From contig NZ_FOFR01000001.1 in NCBI RefSeq assembly GCF_900110955.1, positions 790,410 to 854,409 of the forward strand: a stretch of 64,000 nt of DNA. The letters are read 5' to 3'. This DNA is from Lentzea xinjiangensis. GTDB taxonomy: Bacteria > Actinomycetota > Actinomycetes > Mycobacteriales > Pseudonocardiaceae. This document shows positions 37,280 to 45,475 of the stretch, in pieces. A program made the translations under genes and the position numbers. Positions within the stretch are counted from its first letter, which is position 1; each line of letters begins with the position of its first letter. Below the pieces are notes generated by a model, which made no database searches, had not been told where the DNA came from, and was given only the letters and a program-made list of their open reading frames with translations.

Positions 37280-38479
37280 GTGAGTGCACGCATTGAGCCG
37301 ATGCGCCGTCGACGCACCGGCCGGGTGGTCGCGGGCGTCGCGAGCGGGCTGGCGGACCACCTCGGCGCACCCGTCTTCTGGGTGCGCGCGGTCTTCGCCG
37401 TGCTCGCCGCGTTCAGCGGCGCCGGGATCATCGCCTATGGGCTGTTCTGGATGTTCGTCCCGCAGTCGGCGGTGGTGGAACCGGAGACCGAGGCCGACCG
37501 CAAGGAGTGGCAGCAGGCCGTCGGCCTCGCCGCTCTGGGCGTCGGCGTCGCGGTGTTCACCGGCCTGCTCGGCGGGACGTGGAGCGGCTGGGTCACCGGC
37601 CCGGTCGCCGTCGCGCTCGTGGGCGCCGCGGTCGTGTGGCGCGAGGCCGACGAGGCCCAGCGACGCCGCTGGCGGGACGGGGCGTTCTCGCAGGGCAAGG
37701 CGGGGATAGTGCGGACGACAGCGGGCGGGGCGCTGGTCGTGGCGGGGGTCGCCGCGTTCCTCGTCGTGAACGACTCCGTGCAGAACCTCTCGAGCGTCGT
37801 GCTCTCCGTGCTGGCCACGTTGATCGGCGTCGCGGTGCTGACCGTGCCGTTGTGGATGCGGCTGGTCCGCGACCTCGACGCGGAGCGCCGGGCGCGCATC
37901 CGCACCGAGGAACGCGCCGAGATCGCCGCCCACCTGCACGACTCCGTGCTGCAGACACTCGCCCTCATCCAGAAGCAGTCCGAGTCGCCGCGCGAGGTGA
38001 AGCGCCTGGCCCGCAGCCAGGAGCGCGAGCTGCGGAGCTGGCTCTACGGCCGTGACCTGGGCGAGCTGGGGGAGCAGCCGGCGACCATCAGCGTGGCCAT
38101 CGCGCAGACGTGCGCCGAGGTGGAGGACGCCTTCGCCATCGCCGTCTCCCAGGTCGTGGTTGGCGACTGCGAGCTGGAGGACGGGATGTTCGCCCTGGTC
38201 CAGGCGTCCAAGGAGGCGGTGGTCAACGCCGCCAAGCACGCCGGCGTCGGGGAGGTCAGCGTCTACGCCGAGGTCGAGCCCGACAAGGTGACGGTGTTCG
38301 TGCGCGACCGCGGCAAGGGTTTCGACCCGGACGCGGTGCCGGAGGACCGGCATGGCCTCGCGGGCAGCATCCGGGGGAGGATGGACCGGCACGGCGGGGA
38401 GGTGCGACTGCGCACGGCTCCGGGAGAGGGGACCGAGGTGCAGCTCGAGATGCCGAGGAAGACGGAGGCCAGGACGTGA
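37280..38479 (+). CDS. PspC-domain sensor histidine kinase
   Basis: About 399 residues. An N-terminal PspC domain (about 8-65: RTGRVVAGVASGLADHLGAPVFWVRAVFAVLAAF) and further membrane helices (to about 195) precede a HisKA_3 segment with the phospho-His in IAAHLHDSVLQTLALIQ. The HATPase domain follows (VQASKEAVVNAAKHAG, VRDRGKGFDP, HGLAGSIRGRM). The GTG start is at 37280; the upstream open frame is a shadow of the divergent gene. The stop overlaps the response-regulator start (GTGA). It is a membrane-stress two-component system of the LiaS/VraS/DesK type by domain order. Confidence 0.92.
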   Translation: MSARIEPMRRRRTGRVVAGVASGLADHLGAPVFWVRAVFAVLAAFSGAGIIAYGLFWMFVPQSAVVEPETEADRKEWQQAVGLAALGVGVAVFTGLLGGTWSGWVTGPVAVALVGAAVVWREADEAQRRRWRDGAFSQGKAGIVRTTAGGALVVAGVAAFLVVNDSVQNLSSVVLSVLATLIGVAVLTVPLWMRLVRDLDAERRARIRTEERAEIAAHLHDSVLQTLALIQKQSESPREVKRLARSQERELRSWLYGRDLGELGEQPATISVAIAQTCAEVEDAFAIAVSQVVVGDCELEDGMFALVQASKEAVVNAAKHAGVGEVSVYAEVEPDKVTVFVRDRGKGFDPDAVPEDRHGLAGSIRGRMDRHGGEVRLRTAPGEGTEVQLEMPRKTEART

Positions 38480-39126
38480 GCGTGAGGGTGTTCCTGGTGG
38501 ACGACCACGCGTTGTTCCGCGCGGGGGTGCGTGCCGAGCTCGACACCATCACCGACGAGGTCGAGGTGGTCGGCGAGGCGGGCAGCGTCGGCGAGGCGGT
38601 GGCGGGGATCGCGCACCACCGGCCGGACGTGGTGCTGCTGGACGTGCACATGCCCGACGGCGGCGGCGCCGAGGTGCTGCGGCAGATCCGGACGAAGATC
38701 CCCGAGGTCACGTTCCTCGCCCTGTCGGTCTCCGACGCGGCGGAGGACGTCATCAACGTGATCCGCGCCGGCGCCCGCGGCTACGTCACCAAGACCATCT
38801 CCAGTCAGGAGCTGGTCAGGGCCGTGGTGCGGGTCAGCGAGGGCGACGCGGTGTTCTCGCCGCGGCTAGCCGGGTTCGTGCTCGACGCGTTCGCGGACCG
38901 GCCGGGGGCCGCGCCGATCAGCGACCCGGAGCTCGACCTGCTGACGCCGCGGGAACGCGACGTCCTGCGGCTGCTCGCGCGTGGCTACGCTTACAAGGAG
39001 ATCGCGTCCGAGCTGTTCATCAGCGTGAAGACGGTGGAGACGCACGTGTCGAGCGTCCTGCGGAAGACCCAGCTCTCCAACCGGTACGAGCTCTCCCGCT
39101 GGGCCACTGATCGCAGGCTGGTCTGA
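38476..39126 (+). CDS. LuxR/NarL-family response regulator
   Basis: 216 residues. The receiver has VDDHALFRAGVRAEL and the phosphoacceptor Asp in DVVLLDVHMPDGGG. The C-terminal NarL-type helix-turn-helix has LTPRERDVLRLLARGYAYKEIASELFISVKTVETHVSSVLRKTQ. It starts with GTG overlapping the kinase stop, so the pair is cotranslated. It is a likely regulator of its own operon and of the divergent PspC gene through the palindrome at 37203. Confidence 0.95.
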   Translation: MSVRVFLVDDHALFRAGVRAELDTITDEVEVVGEAGSVGEAVAGIAHHRPDVVLLDVHMPDGGGAEVLRQIRTKIPEVTFLALSVSDAAEDVINVIRAGARGYVTKTISSQELVRAVVRVSEGDAVFSPRLAGFVLDAFADRPGAAPISDPELDLLTPRERDVLRLLARGYAYKEIASELFISVKTVETHVSSVLRKTQLSNRYELSRWATDRRLV

Positions 39127-39131
39127 GGGAT

Positions 39132-39725
39132 TTGGTCAAGGGAGTCGCCCGCGGCGCCACCGAGGTGCTGGCGCCGTGGGTCTGGGTGGTCTTGCTGCCG
39201 TTCGCGGTGGCCGCGGCGTCCGGGGACGGTTTCTGGAGGACGCTGCTGTGGGGGCTCGTGGTCGCCGTGACGGCGTCCGTCATCCCGATGGCGGTCATCG
39301 TGCGCGGTGCCCGCAGGGGCAGGTGGGACGGCCACCACGTCACGAACCGCGAGGGCAGGCTCGTTCCGCTGGTCACGGCCGGTGCGTCGCTGGCGGCGGG
39401 CACGGTGGTCATGGTCCTCGGGAACGCTCCGGCGACCATGCTCGCGCTGGCGGGCAGCATGTTCGCGTCGCTGGTCGTCAGCATGGCGATCACGTTCGGG
39501 CTGAAGTGGAAGATCTCGCTGCACGCCGCGGTGGCGTGGGCGGCCGTGGCGACGCTGACGACCGTCTACGGGCCGTGGTGGCTGCTGCTCGCGGCGCCCG
39601 CCGCGCTGGTCGCGTGGTCGCGCGTCGAGCTGGGGGACCACACGACGGCCCAGGTGCTCGGGGGCACGGCGATGGGCGTGGTCGTGGGCGGCGGCAGCTT
39701 CTGGCTGCTCAGCTCGTCCTGGTAG
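39132..39725 (+). CDS. PAP2-like integral membrane protein
   Basis: 197 residues with about six hydrophobic helices. KWKISLHAAVAWA and SRVELGDHTTAQVLGG resemble the second and third motifs of PAP2 phosphatases (SRx5H is present), but the usual RP, SGH and final Asp are absent or changed, so catalysis is doubtful. The start is TTG at 39132 with GAGGGA upstream, 6 bases after the response-regulator stop, so it probably belongs to that operon. Its last 17 bases overlap the convergent Ser/Thr kinase gene. Confidence 0.75.
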   Translation: MVKGVARGATEVLAPWVWVVLLPFAVAAASGDGFWRTLLWGLVVAVTASVIPMAVIVRGARRGRWDGHHVTNREGRLVPLVTAGASLAAGTVVMVLGNAPATMLALAGSMFASLVVSMAITFGLKWKISLHAAVAWAAVATLTTVYGPWWLLLAAPAALVAWSRVELGDHTTAQVLGGTAMGVVVGGGSFWLLSSSW

Positions 39726-40983
39726 TGCTGACGATCTTCATCTGGTTGCTCACCGAGGCGACCTCGATGTCGTAGACGCCGTGCTCGACGACGGTGCCCT
39801 TCGTCGTGGCCAGGCCGATGCTGACCACCCAGTTCGCGCCGTCCGACCGGACCGTGCCGGGACCGGTGAGCTCGACGTCCGAGTAGGCGCTCCAGCGCTT
39901 GAGGTACTCGCCGCGCGGCTCGGCGGCCTTCCCCCGCAGGTTCTCCCACGCCTGGTCGGCGTTCTCCGGCAGCAGGCGGTAGTGCTCCTGGACGAAGGCG
40001 TTCGCCTCCTCCGCGGAGAAGTAGACCGCGGGCTGGAGCCCGAAGTCCGCCTGGTTGACCGGGGTGCCGCCCTGGGTGCCGTTCCAGTACGCGGCGGCCG
40101 CGCCACCGCCGATCGCGAGCACCGCGATGGCCGCGAGGATCACCAGGATCCGGCGGTTCGGCGCCTTGAGCCTGCGCGGCTCGGGGATCTGCAGCGGTCC
40201 GGAGGGCTGCGGCTCGGCGGCCAGCAGGTCGGCGGCCTCCTGCGCGCTCGGCCGGTCCTTCGGGTCCTTGGCGAGCAGGCGCATGAGCAACGGGGTCAGC
40301 TCACCCGCGTTCTTCGGGTCGCGCAACTGCCCGCTCGCGGCCCGGTAGATGAGGCCGAAGCTGTTGTCGCTCGGCCCGAAGACGGACTCGCCCTCGATGG
40401 CCGCGTAGATGGTGGCGCCGAGCGAGAACACGTCGGAGGCCTCGTCGGGGTGCTCACCGCGGGCCACCTCGGGGGCGAGGTAGGCGGGGGTGCCCGAGAT
40501 CATGCCGGTGTCGGTCATCGTGCCGTCACCGCTGGCCTTGGAGATGCCGAAGTCGGTGATCTTGACCGTGCCGTCGTGGCCGATCAGGACGTTGCCGGGC
40601 TTGATGTCGCGGTGGACCAGCCCGGCGCTGTGCGCCGCGGCCAGCGCCGACGCGACGAACCCGCCGATGCGCGCCGCCTGGGCCGGCTTGAGCGGCCCTC
40701 GTTCGGCGATGAGCGCCGACAGGCTGAGGGACGGCAGGTACTCCATGACGATCCACGGCTCTTCGTCGTCGCTGCCCACGACGTCGAACACCGCGATCGC
40801 GTGCGGGTGGTGCAGCCGCGCGGCGTTGCGCGCCTCGCGCATCGCCCGCTGGTGGTCTCCGGTGACGAGCTGCTTGACCGCGACCTCGCGCGCCAGGACC
40901 TCGTCCCGCGCCCGCCAGACCACGCCCATCGCACCGCTGCCGATGCGCTCGAGCAGCGTGTAGCGGTTCCCGATGGTCGTCAC
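39709..40983 (-). CDS. Transmembrane Ser/Thr protein kinase
   Basis: 424 residues. The Hanks-type kinase domain covers about 8-260 (IGSGAMGVVWRARD, VAVKQL with Lys, HRDIKPGNV, DFG, GTPAYLAPEV). A juxtamembrane stretch, one membrane helix (about 282-302) and an outer domain of about 110 residues (FSAEEANAFVQEHYRLLPENADQAWENL onward) follow. That domain has an NTF2-like pattern seen also in the kinase at 43711 and the membrane proteins at 48116 and 49101. The GTG start is at 40983. It has no PASTA repeats, so it is not PknB. Confidence 0.93.
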   Translation of the reverse strand: MTTIGNRYTLLERIGSGAMGVVWRARDEVLAREVAVKQLVTGDHQRAMREARNAARLHHPHAIAVFDVVGSDDEEPWIVMEYLPSLSLSALIAERGPLKPAQAARIGGFVASALAAAHSAGLVHRDIKPGNVLIGHDGTVKITDFGISKASGDGTMTDTGMISGTPAYLAPEVARGEHPDEASDVFSLGATIYAAIEGESVFGPSDNSFGLIYRAASGQLRDPKNAGELTPLLMRLLAKDPKDRPSAQEAADLLAAEPQPSGPLQIPEPRRLKAPNRRILVILAAIAVLAIGGGAAAAYWNGTQGGTPVNQADFGLQPAVYFSAEEANAFVQEHYRLLPENADQAWENLRGKAAEPRGEYLKRWSAYSDVELTGPGTVRSDGANWVVSIGLATTKGTVVEHGVYDIEVASVSNQMKIVSTTRTS

Positions 40984-41099
40984 ACCACGAGACTAATCAA
41001 TCACGTACACGCGCATCCGCCGTTCCCCGCTCACAGGGTGGTGCAGATCGCGCCGAGTCGGTCACCGGTGGGGACTGGGGTCACAACTCGGCTCGGCTG

Positions 41100-41240
41100 T
41101 CAGGACGTGTCGTCGTCGCTGCCCCGCGACGGCGCACACCGCTGTTCCAGGTGGTCTCCGGTGACGAGCTGATCCGCCACGCTGCCCCGCGTGCCGGCAC
41201 CTCGCCCCGCGCCCGTTCGACCACCGCGGACCTCGCCGGG
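41100..41240 (-). pseudogene. Remnant of a Ser/Thr kinase 5' end
   Basis: The stretch 41148-41220 aligns with 40846-40920 of the neighbouring kinase: ggtggtctccggtgacgagc is identical, and the later cacctcg-cccgcgcccg region is also similar. On the minus strand it reads VADQLVTGDHLEQ, compared with VAVKQLVTGDHQR in the intact kinase. The similarity stops on both sides and the frame is not maintained. It looks like a decayed partial duplication in the 258-base gap between the kinase and the SsgA-like gene. Confidence 0.45.
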
Positions 41241-41241
41241 A

Positions 41242-41661
41242 CTAGTCGATCGTCGACACGAGCTTCTGCAGCTCGCGGTCGAAGTCGATCCACAGGTCCT
41301 CCTCGCCCGGCTGCACGACGTCGTACGAGCCATCCAGGAACGCCGCCACGTCCTCGGCGACCGCGCTGAGGATGGCGAACCCGGTGGGCGCGTTCAGCTC
41401 GACCAGGACGCGCTCCGGGTCGTCGGACGCGGGCCGGACCAGGATGTCGCCCTCACCGGAGGGCGTCAGCAGGCCGTCGGCCAGCAGGTCGCGGGCGAAC
41501 ATCCACTCGACCCGGCCGCTGCCCGTGTGGAACACGACGGCGACCGCGTAGGGGTCGTCGGGGTCGTAGACGAGTTCCGCCTCGACCGGTGCGGGAGCCG
41601 CGCCGGGCGCCAGTAGCTGAAAAGTCGTCCGGGTGGTGACCTTCAGGTTGCCGGGGTTCAT
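41242..41661 (-). CDS. SsgA-like sporulation and cell-division protein
   Basis: 139 residues. DDPYAVAVVFHTGSG, VEWMFARDLLADGLLTPSGEGDILVRPA and a C-terminal DLWIDFDRELQKLV match the SsgA/SsgB family, which in morphologically complex actinomycetes localises FtsZ and controls septation and spore-wall synthesis. It is somewhat closer in pattern to SsgB than SsgA, but the family assignment is all I claim. The ATG at 41661 has GGAAAGG upstream; the frame is open far upstream but only as a shadow of the EamA gene. Confidence 0.9.
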   Translation of the reverse strand: MNPGNLKVTTRTTFQLLAPGAAPAPVEAELVYDPDDPYAVAVVFHTGSGRVEWMFARDLLADGLLTPSGEGDILVRPASDDPERVLVELNAPTGFAILSAVAEDVAAFLDGSYDVVQPGEEDLWIDFDRELQKLVSTID

Positions 41662-41783
41662 GTCGATGTCCTTTCCGAGCTGGTCTCCATGTCTTCTCAA
41701 CAAAGAGAAGACGGCCAACCAGCGCGATAAGGACGCGATTCGTCTCGGAACCATCCTATTGGGGGAGACGAGCGTCTCACCCG

Positions 41784-42710
41784 TCAGCGTTTGACCAGGT
41801 CGCGTGTCTCGTTTGGTGAGACGTCCTGACCTGCCGGGACAGCCCTCCTGCGGGTCAGCGCGACGCCCAGGAGCACCACCAGCATCCCGGCGACCACCCT
41901 CGCGTTGAGCTGCTCGCCGAGGAAGATCGCTCCGAGGAGCACCGACACCACGGGCAACAGGTAACCGACAGTAGTCGCCGTGGTGGCGCCCTCGTCGGCG
42001 ATGACGCGGTAGTTGAGGATGAACGCGACACCGGTGCCGAAGACGCCCAGGACCGTCACGGCGACGACGCCGACCCAGTGCAGGTGCGGCGGCTCCAGCC
42101 CGCCGAACGGCAGCGCGAGGACCAGCATCCCCATCGCGGTGGTGAGCTGCATGGCGGCGAGCTGCGTGGAGGTCGCGCCCGTGCCGACGAGGTAGCGGCC
42201 GGCGTAGGAGTAGCCGACGGCGTAGCTCGCGGCGCCGACGAGGCAGAGCACCGCGCCCCAGCTCGCGATGCTGTTGCCGGCCTGCCACGGCGCGAAGATC
42301 AGCAGCACGCCCGCGAACCCGAGCCCGAGGCCGAGCAGCCGGACCAGGTTGCTGATCTTCTCCGTGCCCAGCACGAGACCGATGGCCAGTGCGAACAGCG
42401 GGGTCGTGGAGTTGAGCACGCCGGAGACACCCGAGTCGACGGTCTGCCCGCCGAAGGCGAAGAGGGTGAACGGGACGGCGCTGCCGAACAGCGCCACGAA
42501 CAGCATGTGGCCCCAGACCCGGCGGTCGCGCGGCAGCGTCATCCTCGCCGTGGCGAGGACGACGAAGAGCACCGCGGCCCCGAAGAACGTCCGCACGAGC
42601 GAGATCTGCAGCGGAGCGAGGCTCCCGAGCGCGAGTTTCATCCAGAGGAAGCTGGACCCCCAGAGCAAGGCCAGCACGCCCATCCTGATCAACGTTCCGC
42701 GTTGGTTCAC
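41784..42710 (-). CDS. EamA/DMT-family transporter
   Basis: 308 residues with ten hydrophobic helices in two repeated five-helix EamA units (about 8-140 and 150-290). ALLWGSSFLWMKLAL and the second-half LLPVVSVLLGAIFLGEQL are typical. These proteins export or import small metabolites; the substrate is unknown. The GTG is at 42710. It diverges from a LysR gene across 81 AT-richer bases with palindromes, so it is probably controlled by that regulator. Confidence 0.92.
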   Translation of the reverse strand: MNQRGTLIRMGVLALLWGSSFLWMKLALGSLAPLQISLVRTFFGAAVLFVVLATARMTLPRDRRVWGHMLFVALFGSAVPFTLFAFGGQTVDSGVSGVLNSTTPLFALAIGLVLGTEKISNLVRLLGLGLGFAGVLLIFAPWQAGNSIASWGAVLCLVGAASYAVGYSYAGRYLVGTGATSTQLAAMQLTTAMGMLVLALPFGGLEPPHLHWVGVVAVTVLGVFGTGVAFILNYRVIADEGATTATTVGYLLPVVSVLLGAIFLGEQLNARVVAGMLVVLLGVALTRRRAVPAGQDVSPNETRDLVKR

Positions 42711-42741
42711 AGGTCAACCTTGCGCCTCGCGACCCGTGAAT

Positions 42742-42787
42742 ACAATTTAATTGTTATGCAGAACCTTTAAGCAGCGCTGTAAGGTTC
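42742..42787. promoter_or_regulatory. LysR operator candidates between EamA and LysR genes
   Basis: acaat-tta-attgt (42742-42754) is a perfect palindrome, and gaacctt (42761-42767) pairs with aaggttc (42781-42787) around 13 bases, with ends close to the T-N11-A pattern of LysR sites. The stretch is markedly AT-rich for this genome. Confidence 0.6.
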
Positions 42788-42791
42788 GAGC

Positions 42792-43694
42792 ATGCTGGAC
42801 GTGCGACGCATGCAGGTGCTCAGGGCCGTCGTGAGCACCGGATCCATCACCGCCGCCGCGACGAACCTCGGCTACACGCCATCGGCCGTGTCGCAGCAGG
42901 TCGCCAGCCTGGAGAAGCAGGCGGGCCTGCCCCTGCTGGAACGCGTGGGCAGGGGCGTGCGCCCCACCGCGGCCGGTCGCCTGCTCACCGAGCACGCCAC
43001 GCGCCTCGCCGAGCAGCTCGCCGAAGCCGAGAGCGCCCTCACGGCGCTGCGCAACGGTTGCGCCGGCACCCTGCGCGTCCGCTACTTCGCCACGGCCGGC
43101 GCGGCTCTCGTGCCACCCGCCGTGGCGACCTTCCGCGCCGAGCGCTCGGGCGTCGAGCTCGACCTGAAGCTCACCGAGCCGACGGACCCGTTCGAGGAGC
43201 TCGCCGCGGGCCGCGCGGACGTGGCCATCACGCTGCTGGAGCCGTCCGAGCCCACGCCGGAGGGCGTGGTCGCGAGGCACCTGCTCGCCGACCCGTTCTA
43301 CGCCGTGCTGCCCCGTGGCCACGCGCTGGCCCGCAAGCGGGTGCTGGACCTCTGCGAGCTGGCCGACGAGCCGTGGGTCAGCGCCGACTGCGGCGCCAGC
43401 GGCCTGTGCAAGGACGTCGTCCCGAGGGCGTGCGCGGGTGCGGGGTTCGCCCCGCAGGTCGCGGTGGAGAGCGACGACTACGCGACCGCGCAGGGGTTCG
43501 TGGCGGCCGGGCTCGGCGTCGCGCTCATCCCGCGCCTCGGCCTGGGGTACGCGCATCCGGGGGTGGTCCTGCGGAAGGTGCGCAACCCCGAGCCGGTGCG
43601 GCACATCCACGTCGTCTACCGCGAGGACGCCGCGTGGAACCCCGCCGTGGTGAGCCTCGCCGAAGCGCTGGAGAAGGCCGCGCGGGCCTCCTGA
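42792..43694 (+). CDS. LysR-family transcriptional regulator
   Basis: 300 residues. The N-terminal winged helix covers residues 1-62 (MQVLRAVVSTGSITAAATNLGYTPSAVSQQVASLEKQAG). A linker helix and the effector-binding domain follow from about 90. FVAAGLGVALIPRLGL near 240 is typical. It is divergent from the EamA exporter and likely controls it in response to a ligand that cannot be named. The ATG is at 42792. Its stop lies 17 bases from the end of the convergent kinase gene. Confidence 0.93.
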   Translation: MLDVRRMQVLRAVVSTGSITAAATNLGYTPSAVSQQVASLEKQAGLPLLERVGRGVRPTAAGRLLTEHATRLAEQLAEAESALTALRNGCAGTLRVRYFATAGAALVPPAVATFRAERSGVELDLKLTEPTDPFEELAAGRADVAITLLEPSEPTPEGVVARHLLADPFYAVLPRGHALARKRVLDLCELADEPWVSADCGASGLCKDVVPRACAGAGFAPQVAVESDDYATAQGFVAAGLGVALIPRLGLGYAHPGVVLRKVRNPEPVRHIHVVYREDAAWNPAVVSLAEALEKAARAS

Positions 43695-43710
43695 CCGGCG
43701 CGCCCGGCGG

Positions 43711-45396
43711 TCAGGCCCCGCTGCCGAACGGCTTGTCGTAGCTCAGCAGGAAGTTCGGCGAACGCCATTCGAGCGACACCTGCCGCTGCATCGACGACTT
43801 CGTCCCGTCCTTCTTCGTGACGTCGAGCGTGACCACGAAGTAGTAGGGCTGCCGCTCCTCGACGCTGCTGATCTGGACCTGCTTGACGTTGCCCCAGAAG
43901 GTCCGGAAGCCCTCGATGCCGCCGGGGTACTGGCCCTTGAAGTTCGCGTTGCCCATCTCCCACGCGTCTTCCGGCTTGCCGGGCGCGGCCTGGAAGTAGT
44001 CCTCCAGCAGGGTCTTCTTGTCGTCCTCGGTCGGCGTCTCGGTCCACTGGCCCGCTTTGCCCGCCGACTTCGGTGGCGTCGACTGCTTGGTCTGCCCGCC
44101 GACCTGGCTCTGCGGGGCCGGCGTGTTGGTGCCCGCGTTGTTGTTGTTACCGCTCTGGCCGCTGCCGTTGGAGATCATGCTCGCGAACATGATGCCGATC
44201 ACGGCCGCCGCCACGATGGCGAGCGCGGTGAAGATGGTCGACTTCTTGCTCTTCGACGACGACGACAGCGGCGCCGGCTTCGGGCGCTGGGAGTACTGGG
44301 GCGCGGCGGCCGGGCGGTGGTTCGACGGCGGCTGGTGCTGCTGGTGCTGCTGGTGCTGCTGTGGCGGCACGGCGCGCGGTGGGGTGTGCGCCATGTCCAC
44401 GCGCGTCGCCGAAGGCGGCGGCGTGGGCGGCAGGGCTCTCGTGGCGGCCTGCTTCGGCTGGGACTGCACCGGGGCGCCACGCCACGACGGCGGGTGCGAC
44501 GGCGCCACCACCGCCGGGGTGAAGGCCGGGGCGGCCTGGCCGTTGGCGACCGCCGCGAGCGCGTCGCGGGCCTCGGCCATGGTCGGGCGGTCCTCGGGCT
44601 CCGCGCGCAGCAGGCGCATCAGCAGCGCGGTCAGCGGGCCGGCGTTGCGCGGCGGGTTGACCTTGCCGGAGGCGACCTTGTGCAGCAGCGCGATGGTGTT
44701 CTCGCTCAGGCCGAACGGGGGCTCGCCCTCGATCGCCGCGTAGAGCGTGGAGCCCAGCGAGAAGACGTCGGACGGCGAACCGGGGTCGTAGCCCTTGGCC
44801 ACCTCGGGCGCGAGGTAGGCGGGAGTGCCGGCGAGCATCCCCGTCGCGGTGACCGTGACGTCACCGGTCGCGCGGGAGATGCCGAAGTCGGTGATCTTGA
44901 CCGTGCCGTCGTCGCCGAGCAGCACGTTGCCGGGCTTGATGTCGCGGTGCACGATGCCCGCGTTGTGCGCGGCGGCCAGCGCGGAGGCGACCTGCATGCC
45001 GATCGACGCCACGTCGCGCGGGGGCAGCGTGCCGCGTTCGGACAGCACCCCCGAGAGGCTCTTGGACGGCAGGTACTCCATCACGAGCCACGGCTGGCCG
45101 TCGTCCTCGGCCACGTCGTAGACAGCGACCGCGTGCGGGTGCTGCAGGCGTGCCGCGATGCGGCCCTCGCGCATGGCCCGTCTCTTCGCCTCGTCCGTGT
45201 CGGCCTCGGCGAGTCCGGGCTGCAGGAGCAGCTGCTTGACCGCGACGGTGCGATGCAGACGTTCGTCGTGCGCTGTCCAGACGACGCCCATGGCGCCGCT
45301 ACCGATCCGCTGGCTCAATCGGTAGCGACCAGCGACCAATCGGCCATCGTCGGTCACAGTTGCTCCCCGCTGTGCGGTCACTTGCTCTCTGTTCAA
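43711..45396 (-). CDS. Transmembrane Ser/Thr protein kinase with long linker
   Basis: 561 residues (or 548 from the GTG at 45357). The kinase domain covers about 24-285 (IGSGAMGVVWTAHDE, VAVKQLLLQ, HRDIKPGNV, DFGISRATGDV, GTPAYLAPEV). A Pro/Gln/His-rich linker (about 300-385, with repeated QHQ) and one membrane helix (about 395-415) follow. Then come an Asn/Gly/Thr stretch and an outer domain of about 110 residues (LLEDYFQAAPGKPEDAWEM onward) similar to that of the kinase at 39709. The strong similarity to the neighbour at 45476 indicates tandem duplication with different outer parts. Confidence 0.93.
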   Translation of the reverse strand: MNREQVTAQRGATVTDDGRLVAGRYRLSQRIGSGAMGVVWTAHDERLHRTVAVKQLLLQPGLAEADTDEAKRRAMREGRIAARLQHPHAVAVYDVAEDDGQPWLVMEYLPSKSLSGVLSERGTLPPRDVASIGMQVASALAAAHNAGIVHRDIKPGNVLLGDDGTVKITDFGISRATGDVTVTATGMLAGTPAYLAPEVAKGYDPGSPSDVFSLGSTLYAAIEGEPPFGLSENTIALLHKVASGKVNPPRNAGPLTALLMRLLRAEPEDRPTMAEARDALAAVANGQAAPAFTPAVVAPSHPPSWRGAPVQSQPKQAATRALPPTPPPSATRVDMAHTPPRAVPPQQHQQHQQHQPPSNHRPAAAPQYSQRPKPAPLSSSSKSKKSTIFTALAIVAAAVIGIMFASMISNGSGQSGNNNNAGTNTPAPQSQVGGQTKQSTPPKSAGKAGQWTETPTEDDKKTLLEDYFQAAPGKPEDAWEMGNANFKGQYPGGIEGFRTFWGNVKQVQISSVEERQPYYFVVTLDVTKKDGTKSSMQRQVSLEWRSPNFLLSYDKPFGSGA

Positions 45397-45475
45397 CGGC
45401 TCGTCACACCTTCGGGCTCAGATCACCCAACGGTGCGGGTACCCACCTTACGAGATATCCACGACAGAACAGCGT

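Noticed and set aside
35993-38392. One 799-codon minus frame across the PspC genes
   Set aside because: The upstream half is antisense to the histidine kinase; only 35993-37168 has a family match and start signals.
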